Source of the DNA: Atkinsonella hypoxylon
Taxonomy: Eukaryota > Ascomycota > Sordariomycetes > Hypocreales > Clavicipitaceae
Length of the DNA: 64,000 bases
Reading direction: 5' to 3'
Assembly (NCBI GenBank): GCA_000729835.1
Contig: JFHB01000155.1
Span: forward strand, 1-64,000
Position 1 is the first letter of the stretch; the number at the start of each line of letters is the position of its first letter. A program made the position numbers and the translations under genes. Under the pieces are notes generated by a model, which saw nothing but the letters and a program-made list of their open reading frames with translations, was not told the origin of the DNA and searched no databases. This document shows positions 12,401-24,306 of the stretch, one piece after another.

Positions 12401-14740
12401 TATATCCTTCCTGCTATAGTGGATTTAGTTAATACTACTGCGAATAGTACTAAACTACTAAGTCCTAAACAGCTATATCTAGCTAATTTAGAGCCTTCTA
12501 AGACCTATAAGCCTGATTTTACCAAAATAAGGGGTATAGGCTTCTATTGCGAAGTTCTAATTCCTTTAGAACAACGATCTAGGTTGCAGAAGCTAGCTAA
12601 AAGAACTATTCCTAGTAGACTTTTAGCTACGCTAGGTTCTAATGTATATCTAATATATATCCCCTCTAAACGAGCTGTTATAAAGACTAGCTTCGTTAAA
12701 ATTATAGAAGGAATAGGTCCTATTTCACAAGGCATCCCTAAGGTCCCTATTAGTTCTATTGTGGATAATCCTTTAGAGGGAGAAATCGATAACCAGCAGC
12801 AATTAGTGGATAATTATACTCCTAAGTATCCTTATCCTAGTCATCTGGATGTGCCGAATTATCTACTAGAACCTATAGAAAATTAAGCTCTTCTACTAAG
12901 CAACCCTATAGAAGCTGTAGAGGCCCCTAAAGCCCCTATACCTATAGAAAAACCTATAGAAGCTACTATAGAAGCTGAAGCTGATGCTAATGCTATGGAT
13001 TTAGATGGAGACATATTTTCCTTAATTAAGGATCTATGCTTTAAGGCAAGGACTAAAGCAGCTATTACTTCTAATAGTAATAAGGATGAACTTCCTAACA
13101 TGTGGAAGCAAGCCCTAAAAAGCTCTACTAAGCAGCATTAGATAGAAGCTACTTATAGCGAATTTAAGCAGCTATTAGCTGCTAGAACCTTCAAATTTAT
13201 AGGGAAAGACTAAGTACCTAAGGGCCGAAGAGTTCTAAAGAATAGGCTTATTTATAGGCTTAAAAAGGATAAAGAAAATAATCCTATTAAATATAAGGCC
13301 CGCCTTATTGCTAAGGGATTTATGTAAATAGAAGGTTAAGACTATCTAGAGACCTTTGCTGCAACTAGTATTCCTCCTAGCTAGCGTATATTATTAGCTC
13401 TTGCAGGTTTTAATAACTAGGAAGTTAAGTAAATCGATTTTATAGGAGCGTTTTTAAATAGCAAGCTAAAAGAAGCTATTTATATAGAAATCCTAGATAG
13501 ATTCGTTAAATTTGCAGAGCAAGCATCGCTATCAGTAGCTAAGCTACTAAAAAGCTGTAATTATAAGCCCTTTAAAGAGCAAGTAATTAAGCTAGAAAAA
13601 TCCCTCTATAGTCTAAAGTAAAGTCCTAGAGAATGGCAGCAAATTCTAACAGAATTACTTTAAAAGCATAGATTTAAACCTCTTATATTAGACCCAGCAG
13701 TCTTTTATAACCCAGCTATATCTATATATATTGCTACTTATGTAGATAACTGTCTTCTAATTAGGCCTGATTTACGATATATTAATAAGCTTAAAAAGCT
13801 ACTAAATTAAGCTTATCTAATAGAAGATAGAGGACCAGCAGAATTCTTCCTAGGCGTTTAAATCACCTATAATAGGTCTAAAAGGTCTATTAAAATCCAT
13901 TAATCTTAATACATCCTTGAAGCCCTAGAAAGATTTAATATACTAGATGCTAAGCCAGCTTCTATCCCTATACAGCCGGGAATCCTAAAGCAACTAGTTA
14001 CAAAACCTCTCTTAAAATCCGATTATAAGCTTTATTAAAGCATAATAGGCACTATAATATACCTTATGTTGCTAACTAGGGCTGATATTGCTTTTTCCGT
14101 TTAGTGGCTATTAACATTCCTAGCTAAGCCCTATATAGAGCACCTAAACGCCTCTAAGCACCTCCTAAGGTACTTAAGTAGTACTAGAAGCTTTACTATT
14201 ATTTATAAGCATTCTAGTCTACACCCTATAGAGTCCTCTTCTAAAGCTTCTAGCTCTAAAGAAGTACTTAAGACCCTCCTTAGTTATTGCAATAGCGATT
14301 TTGCTGGTAATAAAACCTCTTCTAAATTAACCTATGCTTATCTATATAAGCTAGCTAGTGGACCTATTAGCTGGAAATCAAAGAAAGCTAGTACTATTGC
14401 TCTTTCTACATTAGAAGCAGAATCTAATGTATTATCTAAAGCTATAAGGGAATTAGAGTGGCTCTACAGCCTTTTTAAGGAGATAAAGCTGCCTTTAACC
14501 CCTCCTATTCCTATTAGGTGTAATAATTAAGGCGCTATAGTTACTGCTTACAACTTAACGTTGCATAGTAGGACTAAGCACACCCTTTTAAAGTTTAACT
14601 ACATTAGGGAAAAGATTTGTAAAGGTATAGCTAAGGTTAGTTATATTAATACAAATTAGATGCTAGCAGATAGCCTAACTAAGCCTCTTGCTATTTAAAA
14701 GCATTAACAATTTATTAAGTTACTGGAGCTTTCTAGCTAG
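9500..14740 (+). pseudogene. Copia-1 gag-pol polyprotein (copy A), stop-riddled
   Basis: A single frame of 1747 codons from an ATG (MALKGTGKGKS) to a TAG after the RNase H and C-terminal motifs. I found no frameshift along it. Order: Gag-like N-terminus with an Asn/Ser/Lys-rich stretch; aspartic protease with the DTG motif converted to YNTGS at residue ~508; integrase zinc-binding His/Cys pairs (HVRLGH at ~779, CLAC at ~813); reverse transcriptase (RVT_2 type) with YVDN instead of YVDD at 1414-1417; RNase H with LSTLEAE at ~1635-1641. The IN-before-RT order is diagnostic of Ty1/Copia. Several dozen in-frame TAA/TAG, plus rare TGA (for example TTTGAGCTG near 10507), destroy it. The longest undamaged stretch, 12419-12886, is just one piece between stops. 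The 1747-codon size is typical for a copia polyprotein. Confidence 0.92.
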
Positions 14741-14990
14741 CTTATAAAAGCAATAAAAACACTCGAAAAATCGAAAAGCAACAAAAAACAGTTAAAAATC
14801 GAAAACAACAAAAACAATTAACAACAACTAGTTATATTTAACTATAACTACCCTGGAATTGCTGGAATTAGTTATGTTATTAGTTATATTATTTAGTTCT
14901 GTTATTAGTACTGTATTTCGTTAGTTAATTCTAACTTAGATATCCTTTAAAGGAGCTAAGTTGCTTATAGAACTAGTTACTTCTTACATT

Positions 14991-15001
14991 TCTAGAGGGA
15001 G
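14991..15001 (+). other. Polypurine tract of Copia-1 copy A
   Basis: CTAGAGGGAG lies directly before the 3' LTR. The same sequence is found before the 3' LTRs of copies B and C. It is the expected primer site for plus-strand DNA synthesis. Confidence 0.7.
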
Positions 15002-15693
15002 TATTAAAAATAAGCAACCCTATATAGCCTATTTTTATGCCTACTAGTTGCTCTATTACGTGACCCTTATTAGGTCTTGTTACGTTGATTTTTAGTAGAG
15101 ATATTGTTGTTACTAGATGTAAACATCTAGATTTAACTAGGGCAAAGTTGCCTAACCTATAGTCAACTTTAACTGCGATTTTCTCTACAACTAGCAATAG
15201 TAGAAATTCAAGAAGTATACTATTTAAAAGCTAAGAATTAGGGCTATCTAATGGTATAATTGTTGGATAGAGTTGCTTATAAGAGTTGCTTGTTATTAGT
15301 GGAATTTGTTAAATTATACACGTAGGCGTCTCGTTTGTATAGCTATAAGTCGATTTTTTTGTTTTTATATAGTAAATCTTTTTGCAGAAATTATAAAGTA
15401 GCCTATAAGCCCCTTCTAGTGACTACAGCCCGCTGATATAGTTAGTAGGTCTATAAGGGACTAGAAAGATTTAAGATCCTACCCTCACCAAGTTCGTTAC
15501 AGCGCTCTTAATATAAAGATACCACTATTACAGTTATCTATTGCCTCTACGTAATCTATACTATACACTACAGCTTGATTTAGGCCGCTGCTGCTTCCAC
15601 TACGTGATAATTGCTAGGAGCAATTACAGGTGCTAAATATAAGAGACCACTACCCTCTTCTATCTAGTCCTGTAATCCCTATTATTTTCAATA
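15002..15693 (+). repeat. 3' LTR of Copia-1 copy A (short variant)
   Basis: 692-bp LTR starting TATTAAAAATAAG (converted TGTT...) and ending ATTTTCAATA. Compared with the LTRs of copies C, D and E it lacks about 11 bp in the run ATGC...CTAGTTGCTCTAT (15040-15055) and reads TTATTAGG where the others read TAACTAGG. The right-hand LTR of copy B (24307-24996) shares both differences, so these two LTRs descend from the same variant. Confidence 0.88.
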
Positions 15694-16135
15694 ATTTCTT
15701 ATAAGTAGCTTATTTTAACCTAATATAAAGTTAATATATACTTTACTTAAGATATTTATATATATACCTTAGGATTATAGCTAGAAAAGAGATCCTAATT
15801 CTAGTAAATAAATAATCTTCCTAATAGCTACTTTTTTCTATATTTATATTCTTTAAGGTATATATTCTCTATTTAAAAGATACCTTAAATATAGCTAGCA
15901 TTAATCTAGCTATTACTTAAGGCTAAAGCTTTAACTAAAACTAAGTTTAATAGTTTAAATATATATTATATAAGCTAGCTATATATACTTTATATTTCTC
16001 TTAAGATAATATATCTAAAAGAGATATAATAAATTTTTATTTAGTGTATTTTAATAAGACTTACGCTAGTTACACTTTATATATATATAGCAGAAAATTA
16101 ATAGATATTTAAGATACTTTTACTATATATACACT
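15694..16135. other. Unassigned very AT-rich spacer
   Basis: 442 bp between the LTR of copy A and the LTR of copy E. It contains many TATATA runs and nothing that I can match to other parts of the window. No reading frame is worth reporting. Confidence 0.4.
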
Positions 16136-16839
16136 TGTTAAAAATAAGCTACCCTGTATAGCCTATTTTTATGCTTGCTAGTTGCCTGTTAGTTGCTCTA
16201 TCACGTGACCCTAACTAGATCTTGTTACGTTGATTTTTGGTAGAGATATTGCTGTTACTAGATGCGAAACATCTAGAATCGACTAAGGCAAAGTTGCCTA
16301 ACCTATAGTCAACTTTAACAGCGATTTTCTCCACAACTAGCAATAATAGAAATTTAAGAAGTATACCATTTAAAAGCTAAGAATTAGGGCTATTTAATAG
16401 TATAATTGTTAGATAGAGTTGCTTATAAGGGTTGCTTGTTATTAGTGGAATTTGTTAAATTGTGCATATAGGCGTCTCGTTTGTATAGCTGTAAGTTAAT
16501 TTTTTTGTTTTTATATAGTAAATCTTTTTGCAGAAATTATAAAGTAGCCTATAAGCCCCTTCTAGCAACTACAGCCCGCTAATATAGTTAGTAGGTCTAT
16601 AAAGAACTAGAAAGATTCGAGATCCTACCCTCACTAAGTTTATTACAGCGCTCTTAATATAAACATACTACTATTACAGTTATCTATTGCCTCTACGTAA
16701 TCTATACTATACACTACAGCTTGATTTAGGCTGCTGCTGCTTCCACTACGTAATAATTGCTAGAAGCAATTACAAGTGCTAAATATAAGAGACTACTACC
16801 CTCTTCTATCTAGTCTTGTAATCCCTATTATTTTCAAAA
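16136..16839 (+). repeat. LTR of Copia-1 copy E (long variant)
   Basis: Starts TGTTAAAAATAAG and ends TTTTCAAAA, just before the primer-binding site. Carries the longer form of the CTAGTTGC...TTGCTCTAT run near 16175, as in copies C and D. Confidence 0.85.
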
Positions 16840-16853
16840 GGTTATAAGCTCGG
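16840..16853 (+). other. Copia-1 primer-binding site (copy E)
   Basis: GGTTATAAGCTCGG immediately after the LTR. It is a converted form of GGTTATGAGCCCGG, complementary to the anticodon stem-loop region of initiator tRNA-Met rather than to a tRNA 3' end. Confidence 0.6.
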
Positions 16854-17139
16854 AAGACCTATCTACAAGCTGTTAGCCCGCTAAAATCTACTATTGTGTA
16901 CTGTATTACCCACTAGAAGCTATATTGAGACCTGCGCTAGCAGCTATTGCTGCTATTAGTAGCTTGCTAGAAGCTATTAATACCTGCTACACACACATTG
17001 CCAGCCACTATACTGGTGTTTTTATTCTGCCTACCCTATGCCTCCTGCACTAGTTCTATGCACCCTATGTATACACACTTTTGAAGCTATTCTTAATAGC
17101 TAGGTTCTATTGTCGCGCAACATCAAAATATACACATCT

Positions 17140-17849
17140 TATTGAAAATAATAGGGATTACAGGACTAGATATCTAAGAGGGTAGTGGTCTCTTAGATTT
17201 AGCACCTGTAATTACTCCTAGTAATTATCATGTAGTGGAAGCAGCAGCGGCCTAAATCAAGCTGTAGTGTATAATATAGATCACGTAGAGGCAGTAGATA
17301 ACTATAATAATAGTGGTATCTTATATTGAGAGCGCTGTAACGAATAAGTTAGTAAGGGTAGAATCTTAAATCTTTCCAGTCCCTTATAGACCCTCTAACT
17401 ATATCGGCGGGCTGTAGTTGCTAGAAGGGGCTTATAGGCTACTTTATAATTTCCGCAAAAAGATTTACTATATAAAAACAAAAAAATCGACTTACAGCTA
17501 TATAAACGAGAAACCTATATGCATAATTTAATAAATTCCACTAATAGCAAACAAACCTTATAAGTAACTCTATTTAACAATTATACCATTAAATAGCTCT
17601 AATTCTTAGCTTTTAAATAGTATACTTCTTAAATTTCTACTATTGCTAGTTGTAGAGAAAATCGCTGTTAAAGTTAACTATAGGTTAGGCAACTTTGCCT
17701 TAGTCAATTCTAGATGTTTTACATCTAGTAATAGCGATATCTCTACTAAAAATCAACGTAACAAGACCTATTAGGGTTACGTAATAGAGCAACTAACAGG
17801 CAACTAGCAAGCATAAAAATAGGCTATACAGGGTAGCTTATTTTTAACA
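17140..17849 (-). repeat. 3' LTR of Copia-1 copy B (long variant)
   Basis: 710 bp. On the + strand it starts TATTGAAAATAATAGGG and ends GCTTATTTTTAACA. Retains the run missing from the partner LTR at 24307-24996. Confidence 0.88.
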
Positions 17850-17860
17850 CTCCCTCTAGA
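17850..17860 (-). other. Polypurine tract of Copia-1 copy B
   Basis: CTCCCTCTAGA on the + strand, directly inside the 3' LTR of this - strand element. It corresponds to TCTAGAGGGAG in copies A and C. Confidence 0.65.
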
Positions 17861-18099
17861 AATATAAGAAGTAACTAGTTCTACAAGCAACTTAGCTCCT
17901 TTAAAGGATATCTAAGTTAGAATTAACTAACGAAATACAGTACTAATAATAGAACCAAAATAACATAACTAATTCCAGCAATTCCAGGGTAGTTATAGTT
18001 AAATATAACTAGTTGTTGTTAATTGTTTTTGTTGTTTTCGATTTTTAACTGTTTTTCGTTGCTTTTCGATTTTTTAAGTGTTTTTGTTGCTTTTATAAG

Positions 18100-21000
18100 C
18101 TAGCTAGAAAGCTCTAGTAACTTAATGAATTGTTAATGCTTTTAAATAGCAAGAGGCTTAGTTAGGCTATCTGCTAGTATCTAATTTGTATTAATATAAC
18201 TAACCTTAGCTATACCTTTACGAATCTTTTCCCTAATATAGTTAAACTTCAAAAGGGTGTGCTTAGTTCTACTATACAACGTTAGGTTGTAAGCAGTAAC
18301 TATAGCGCCTTAATTATTACACCTAATAGGAATAGAAGGGGTTAAAGGCAGCTTTATCTCCTTAAAAAGGCTGTAGAGCTACTCTAATTCCCTAATAGCT
18401 TTAGATAATGTATTAGATTCTGCTTCTAAAGTGGAAAGAGCAATAGTACTAGCTTTTTTCGATTTCTAGCTAATAGGTCCACCAGCTAGCTTATATAGAT
18501 AAGCATAGGTTAATTTAGAAGAGACTTTATTACCAGTAAAATCGCTATTGCAATAACTAAGGAGGGTCTTTAAGACTTCTTTATAACTAATAGTAGTATT
18601 AGAAGACTTTTTAGAGGAAGACCCTACTAAAGAGTGCAGACTAAAACGCTTATAAACAATAGCAAAGCTTCTAGTACTACCTAAGTACTGAAGGAGGTGC
18701 TTAGAGGCGTTTAGATGCTCTATATAGGGCTTAGCTAGAAATATTGATAGCCACTAAACGGAAAAAGCAATATTAGCCCTAGTTAGCAACATAAGGTACA
18801 TTATAGTGCCTATTATGCTCTAATAAAGCTTATAATTGGATTTTAAGAGAGGTTTTGTAACTAGTTGCTTTAGGATTCCCGGCTGTATAGGGATAGAAGC
18901 TAGCTTAGCATCTAGTATATTAAATCTTTCTAGGGCTTCAAGGATGTATTAAGATTAATAGATTTTAATAGACCTTTTAGACCTATTATAGGTGATTTAA
19001 ACACCTAGAAAGAATTCTGCTAGTCCTCTATCTTCTATTAGGTAAGCTTTATATAATAGCTTCTTTAGCTTATTAATATAGCTTAGATTTAGACCAATTA
19101 GAAGACAGTTATCTACATAAGTAGCAATATATATAGATGTAGCTAGGTTATAAAAGACTGCTAGGTCTAATATAAGAGGTTTAAATCTATGCTTTTAAAG
19201 TAATTCTATTAGAATTTGCTGCTATTCTCTAGGACTTTACTTTAGACTATAGAGGGATTTTTCTAGCTTAATTACTTGCTCTTTAGAGGGCTTATAATTA
19301 CAGCTTTTTAGTAGCTTAGCTACTAATAGCGTTGCTTCTGTAAATTCAACGAATCTATCTAGGATTTCTATATAAATAGCTTCCTTTAGCTTGCTATTTA
19401 AAAACGCTCCTATAAAGTCGATTTACTTAACTTCCTAGTTATTAAAAGCTGCAAGAGCTAATAATATACGCTAGCTAGAAGGAATACTAGTTGCAGCAAA
19501 GGTCTCTAGATAGTCTTAACCTTCTATTTACATAAATCCCTTAGCAACAAGGCGGGCCTTATATTTAATAGGATTATTTTCTTTATCCTTTTTAAGCCTA
19601 TAAACAAGCCTATTCTTTAGAACTCTTCAGCCCTTAGGTACTTAATTTTTCCCTATAAATTTAAAGGTTCTAGCAGCTAATAGCTGCTTAAATTCGCTAT
19701 AGGTAGCTTCTATTTAATGCTGCTTAGTAGAGCTTTTTAGGGCTTGCTTCTACGTATTAGGAAGTTCATCCTTATTACTATTAGAAGTAATAGCTGCTTT
19801 AGTCCTTACCTTAAAGCATAGATCCTTAATTAAGGAAAATATGTCTCTATCTAAATCTATAGCATTAGCATTAATAGATTCAGCTTCAGCTTCTATAGGT
19901 TCTATATTAGCCTAAGGGGCTTCTATAGATATAGGGGCTTTAGGGGCCTCTACAGCTTCTATAGGGTTGCTTAGTAGAAGAGCTTAATCTACAGGTTCTA
20001 GTGGATAATTCAGCACATCTAGATAACTAGGATAAGGATACTTAGAAGTATAATTATCTACTAACTGCTGGTCATCGATTTCTCCCTCTAAAGGATTATC
20101 TACTATAGAACTAATAGGAACCTTAGGGATGCCCTATGAAATAGAACCTATTCCTTCTATAATTTTAATAAAGCTAGTCTTTATAACAGCTCGTTTAGAG
20201 GGGATATATATTAAATATATATAAGAACCTAGTGTAGCTAAAAGTCTACTAGGAATAGTTCTTTTAGCTAGCTTCTGCAACCTAGATTGTTGTTCTAAAG
20301 GAATTAGAACTTCGCAATAGAAGCCTATAGCCCTTATTTTAGTAAAATTAGGCTTATAGGTCTTAGAAGGCTCTAAATCAGCTAGATATAGCTGTTTAGA
20401 ACTTAGTGGTTTAGTACTATTTACAGTAGTATTAACTAAATCCACTATAGCAGGAAGGATGTAAGACTATAGATATAGAGGTAATTGTAACCACTGTAGA
20501 GTAGCATATAAACGGTCTAGAAGTACCCTTATAGCTCTCTCTATTAGCCTATTCTGTTTATAAATATAGAGGCAAGAGGTACTAAAGCAAATACCCTTAG
20601 AAGATAGCTAAGCTTACAACCTAGTATTAATTTCTGTACTACTGTTAAAGTGAAGGTATTTAGGGTAGCAGTTATACTGGTTTTTTAATTCCTTAAAGAA
20701 GCTTCTAATATAGCTATAAAGAGTAGAACCCTCTTTATTAGCTAGATTAAAAGACTACTTATACTGTAATTTTCTATTAATTAGAAAAAGAACTAGAGGC
20801 CTCTTATTGTGCAGTATAGGCTCTATTTTAACGGTATCTCCCTCTATAATATCTAAACATCTAGAGGGGTTAAGAATAGCATACTTGCTAGGTCTTCTAA
20901 CAGCTTTAGCTTAGTTGCAAGCTAGGCAGTTAAAATCCTTTTCCTTAATTTTTGTAAAATTAGGAATACCTTTAGTAATAAAAGCAGTCTTCTTTAGTAA

Positions 21001-23361
21001 AGGGAGTCCTATATACCCTAATCTAACGTGCTAAGTAGCAGCTAATTCTAGGAGCTTCTTATAGAAAGAAGAAGTAGTAGGATTTATACTACTAGAATTA
21101 TTATTAGAGCTAGCTTCCTGTTGCTCCCTATCTTGCTAGATCTCTTAAGAACTATAGGCCTCGTTTAAGGGATCTAGACGGCTACTTCCTCTAATATCTA
21201 GCAACTTAGGATTTAGACCTTCTAAATCCCCGTTATTAGAAGGAATCTAACTAGGAGCCCGTTTAGGAACTAGGGCTAATGGCTCTATAGCATCGTTATT
21301 AGTATTATCTTCTTCTTCTTTAAAATTAGATAATTCCTCAATTCAGCTATATTCCTTAGGATTAAAACTAGGCTATTAAGGGATTTAAACCTCTATAGAA
21401 TAACTAGTATTATAACCGCTATTATAACTATTGCTAGTAAATCCTATATAAGAGAGATTTGCGTGGTTTTTACACACTTTAGAGGTCTCTTGCCCCTTAA
21501 GCTGTAAGAAGAAACTATACTTTTTAGGATTTAGAAGCCTACAGCAGCTTCTATTAGCTAGAAATAGCTGATTTCTAAGGAGAGTGCTCTCTATTAAATA
21601 GTGCTTTAGACTACTTATTAGGTTAGTATTTAAACCTAGGCAATATAGAGCATCCTTTAGAGCTAAAGGCCTATATTTAGCTAGATTTGTACTAACTAGT
21701 ACCTAGAATACAGCAGTTCCCTGTCCTTTAGGATAAATAGAACCTTCTTTAGTAGCAATAGGCGCGGTTTTACCCTTTTTTATAGGCTTAAAAGTCCTGA
21801 AAAATGCCTTATTGTTAACTATATAATAGGTAGAACCTGTATTGTATAGTAGGGAGTTTTTAATTATTCCGTTAGAGTAATTAAAAGAAGGGGTATTATT
21901 ACTAGTAGTACTAGTATTACTAGTAGTGGATTCTGTATCTAAATCGTAAGAATCTTCACTACTAGAACTGCTAGATTCACTATTGGAATCTATAGTATCC
22001 TGGTTGCTAGTAGATAGGTTATAACAACCTATAGCAAAAGCAGCTTCTCTATCCTTATTCCTAGAATTTTTGTTACTTCTTCTTCGGCCCTTCTACTTCT
22101 TCTTATTCTTAGAGGCTTTATCTGTATCTTTAGAGGCATTAGAATTGTTAGAATTAGAATTAGAATTAGAATTCTTCTTCTAATTAGGAGGATTCTTTCC
22201 TTAGTTAGCTTTATTATTATTAGAACTATTAGAATTAGAAGCTTTATAACTAAGAGCCTTAGATATAGAGGAGCTTTTATCTCTTTGTTCTTCTAATAAG
22301 TTAGCTATAAGGAACTGTAAATTTAGCATTTTTACAGATAGACCTTGTGCTCTAGCAGCTCTAATAGAATATCGCTGCCTTTTAGCCCAGCTAGGGAAGG
22401 TCTTCTTTAAAGTATCAATATAATAATTTACTTAGTTAATAGGATTAATAGCTACACTATAGAGCTGTAATCTAGCTAGTAAATTATTAAATTCAGCATT
22501 AAAGGCCTCTAAAGATCCCTTATAGTTCGAAAACAATAAGTTGTAATAACTAGCATATAGTGTACTACATTGTATTTCAGCACTCTGCAAATACTGCCTA
22601 ACTAGAACGTTATAGGCATCTACAGGGAACTTATACTAGCTAATAGCAGCTTGAGGTCTAGATTAGCAACTATCTCTTATAATCATAAGGATAATAGCTT
22701 GCTCTAAATCTACTAAAGTACTAGCTATACTAGGATTATTAATAAATTAAGGGAATCCTAGTGCCCTAAATTAAATAGTTAAAGCTTGCTTCTACTATTT
22801 AAAATTTTTAGGGCCTTTTAGCTTAGCAGCCTCTGGAATTAAGTGGACCTTCTTATTTAGCTCTTTTATAGTGCCTTCATTAAAAGCAGGCAGAAAAGTA
22901 GCACTATTAGAACTAGAAGGTTTAGGGGCTTTAAAAGAGACTTTAGAAGTCTTAGAAGTAACAGGATCTGCCTTAGGAGATCCTATTGAGAGATTACCCA
23001 TAGATGTAATTATAGTATCTAATTTACTTAGTAAATTAGCTATATTACCTTTATTTTAGCTTTATTTTGCTTCACTATGCCTAATAAATCTATTTAGGGT
23101 CTCTTATTGCTTATCCATTTGAGCTTTTAGATCAGCTTGCACATTATAGACTTACACTACTCTTTCAGAAGCTAATCTAGCTTCCTTTAGAGCCTTTTCA
23201 GCTGTATAATCTTCTTCATTAGAAGAGGAATCTACTAGCTAAGGGGGGGACCTTGCTGGACTAGGAAAGCTAGTAGCAGCAGCTGGATTAGCTGGTGTAC
23301 TAGAACTACTACCCGGTTTAGGGCTTGTGCTCTTTCCCTTACCTGTTCCTTTTGGTGCCAT
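18100..23361 (-). pseudogene. Copia-1 gag-pol polyprotein (copy B), stop-riddled
   Basis: 1754 codons in one frame from ATG (complement of 23359-23361; protein begins MAPKGTGKGKS) to the TAG at 18100-18102. It is collinear with copy A: Gag-like start, converted protease DTG, integrase zinc finger, RVT_2 reverse transcriptase, RNase H. The stretch at 20445-20134 is one of the longest without a stop. Length and frame match copies A (1747 codons) and C (1745 codons), so small in-frame indels are the only length differences. Interruptions are TAA/TAG from converted Gln/Trp codons. The element was probably coding-competent before conversion. Confidence 0.9.
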
Positions 23362-24292
23362 TTTAAGGGATTTTAATAGCTTATTATAACTAAATTACAG
23401 TGGAAATAGTAGAAAATAACAGTAATAACCTCTACTAGATATTAATAGATTGCTCTATTATAGGCCTAGAAGTGCCCTATATCTTCAGAAATTATACTGA
23501 GATTTTTCTCCAATTTCTTTTGTAACAGGTATAACAGGCTCTAAGGGCTGCATTATATCGCGATCTATATACACATACAATTTGTATAGCAGACTAGATT
23601 GACAAGCGGTTGCAAGAGGTATAAAACACAGGTCCTAGCTATTTTTAGCTAAAAAATTCAGGAGATTCTTCTCTAATTAGGTTCTAACAAATTAGTAGAG
23701 ACCTAAGCACAGCTAATTTAGGGATATCCAGCTAATTCCTACTTCAAAATCCTAACTAGTGGGATTACTATATAAATTAATTCTGCGACCAAAAACACAG
23801 GAATATCTGCGATAAGAGCTGTTAGGCATACACTACAAATTGTAGTATAGCTACTAATAGAGGTATATAGGGTGCATAATATACAAGATAACAGCACAAC
23901 AACGAGCGATGCAGTGCAGCGCTAAGCTTATTTCTTAATAGAAATAATTAATTAGGTAGTGCCTAATAAAACGATTTACAGTGCAAATGTAATGTGTGCA
24001 GATGTGTATATTTTAATATTGCGCAACGATAGAACCTAGCTATTAAGAATAGCTTTAAAAGTATGTATGCACTGGGTGCATAGGACTAGTGCAGGAGGCA
24101 CAGGGTGGGCAGAATAAAAACACCAGTATAGTGGCTAGCGATGTGTGTGCGGCAGGTATTAATAGCTTCCAGCAAGCTACTAATAGTTTTAGCAGCGATA
24201 GCTGCTAGCGCAGGTCTTAATATAGCTTCTAGTAAGTAATACAGTACACAATAGTAGATTTCTAGCGGGCTAACAGCTTGCAGATAGGTCTT

Positions 24293-24306
24293 CCGGGCTT
24301 ATAACC
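24293..24306 (-). other. Copia-1 primer-binding site (copy B)
   Basis: On the - strand reads GGTTATAAGCCCGG directly after the 5' LTR. It differs from the anticodon-region complement of initiator tRNA-Met by a single G-to-A change. Confidence 0.65.

Larger units (their letters stand above)
8796..15693 (+). mobile_element. Copia-1 copy A, 5'-truncated LTR retrotransposon
   Basis: Ty1/Copia element lacking its 5' LTR and the first ~265 bp of leader. The sequence starts abruptly at CTAGGTTCTATCG, which in copy C lies about 265 bp inside the element. Leader (8796-9499), a full-length polyprotein frame, polypurine tract and 3' LTR follow. The missing piece matches what the isolated copy E (16136-17139) contains, with about 40 bp of overlap. 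Copy A forms the left arm of a large inverted repeat with copy B (17140-24996). No target-site duplication can be assigned because the 5' end is missing. Confidence 0.88.
16136..17139 (+). mobile_element. Copia-1 copy E: isolated 5' LTR plus leader fragment
   Basis: A complete 704-bp LTR (16136-16839, long variant) is followed by the primer-binding site and ~290 bp of the Copia-1 leader, ending at ...ACACATCT (17139). There it meets the inverted LTR of copy B. The rest of the element does not resume on the far side of copy B (24997), so this is not a simple insertion of B into E. It may be the displaced 5' end of copy A. Confidence 0.8.

Noticed and set aside
12544..12735. Small - strand frames at 12544-12735 and 12883-13101
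   Set aside because: Antisense to the well-supported Copia-1 integrase/RT frame of copy A.
14973..15197. Small frames in LTRs (14973-15197 on -, 24801-24983 on +)
   Set aside because: They lie in the outer parts of Copia-1 LTRs and are the same LTR sequence read on one strand. No start context or homology.
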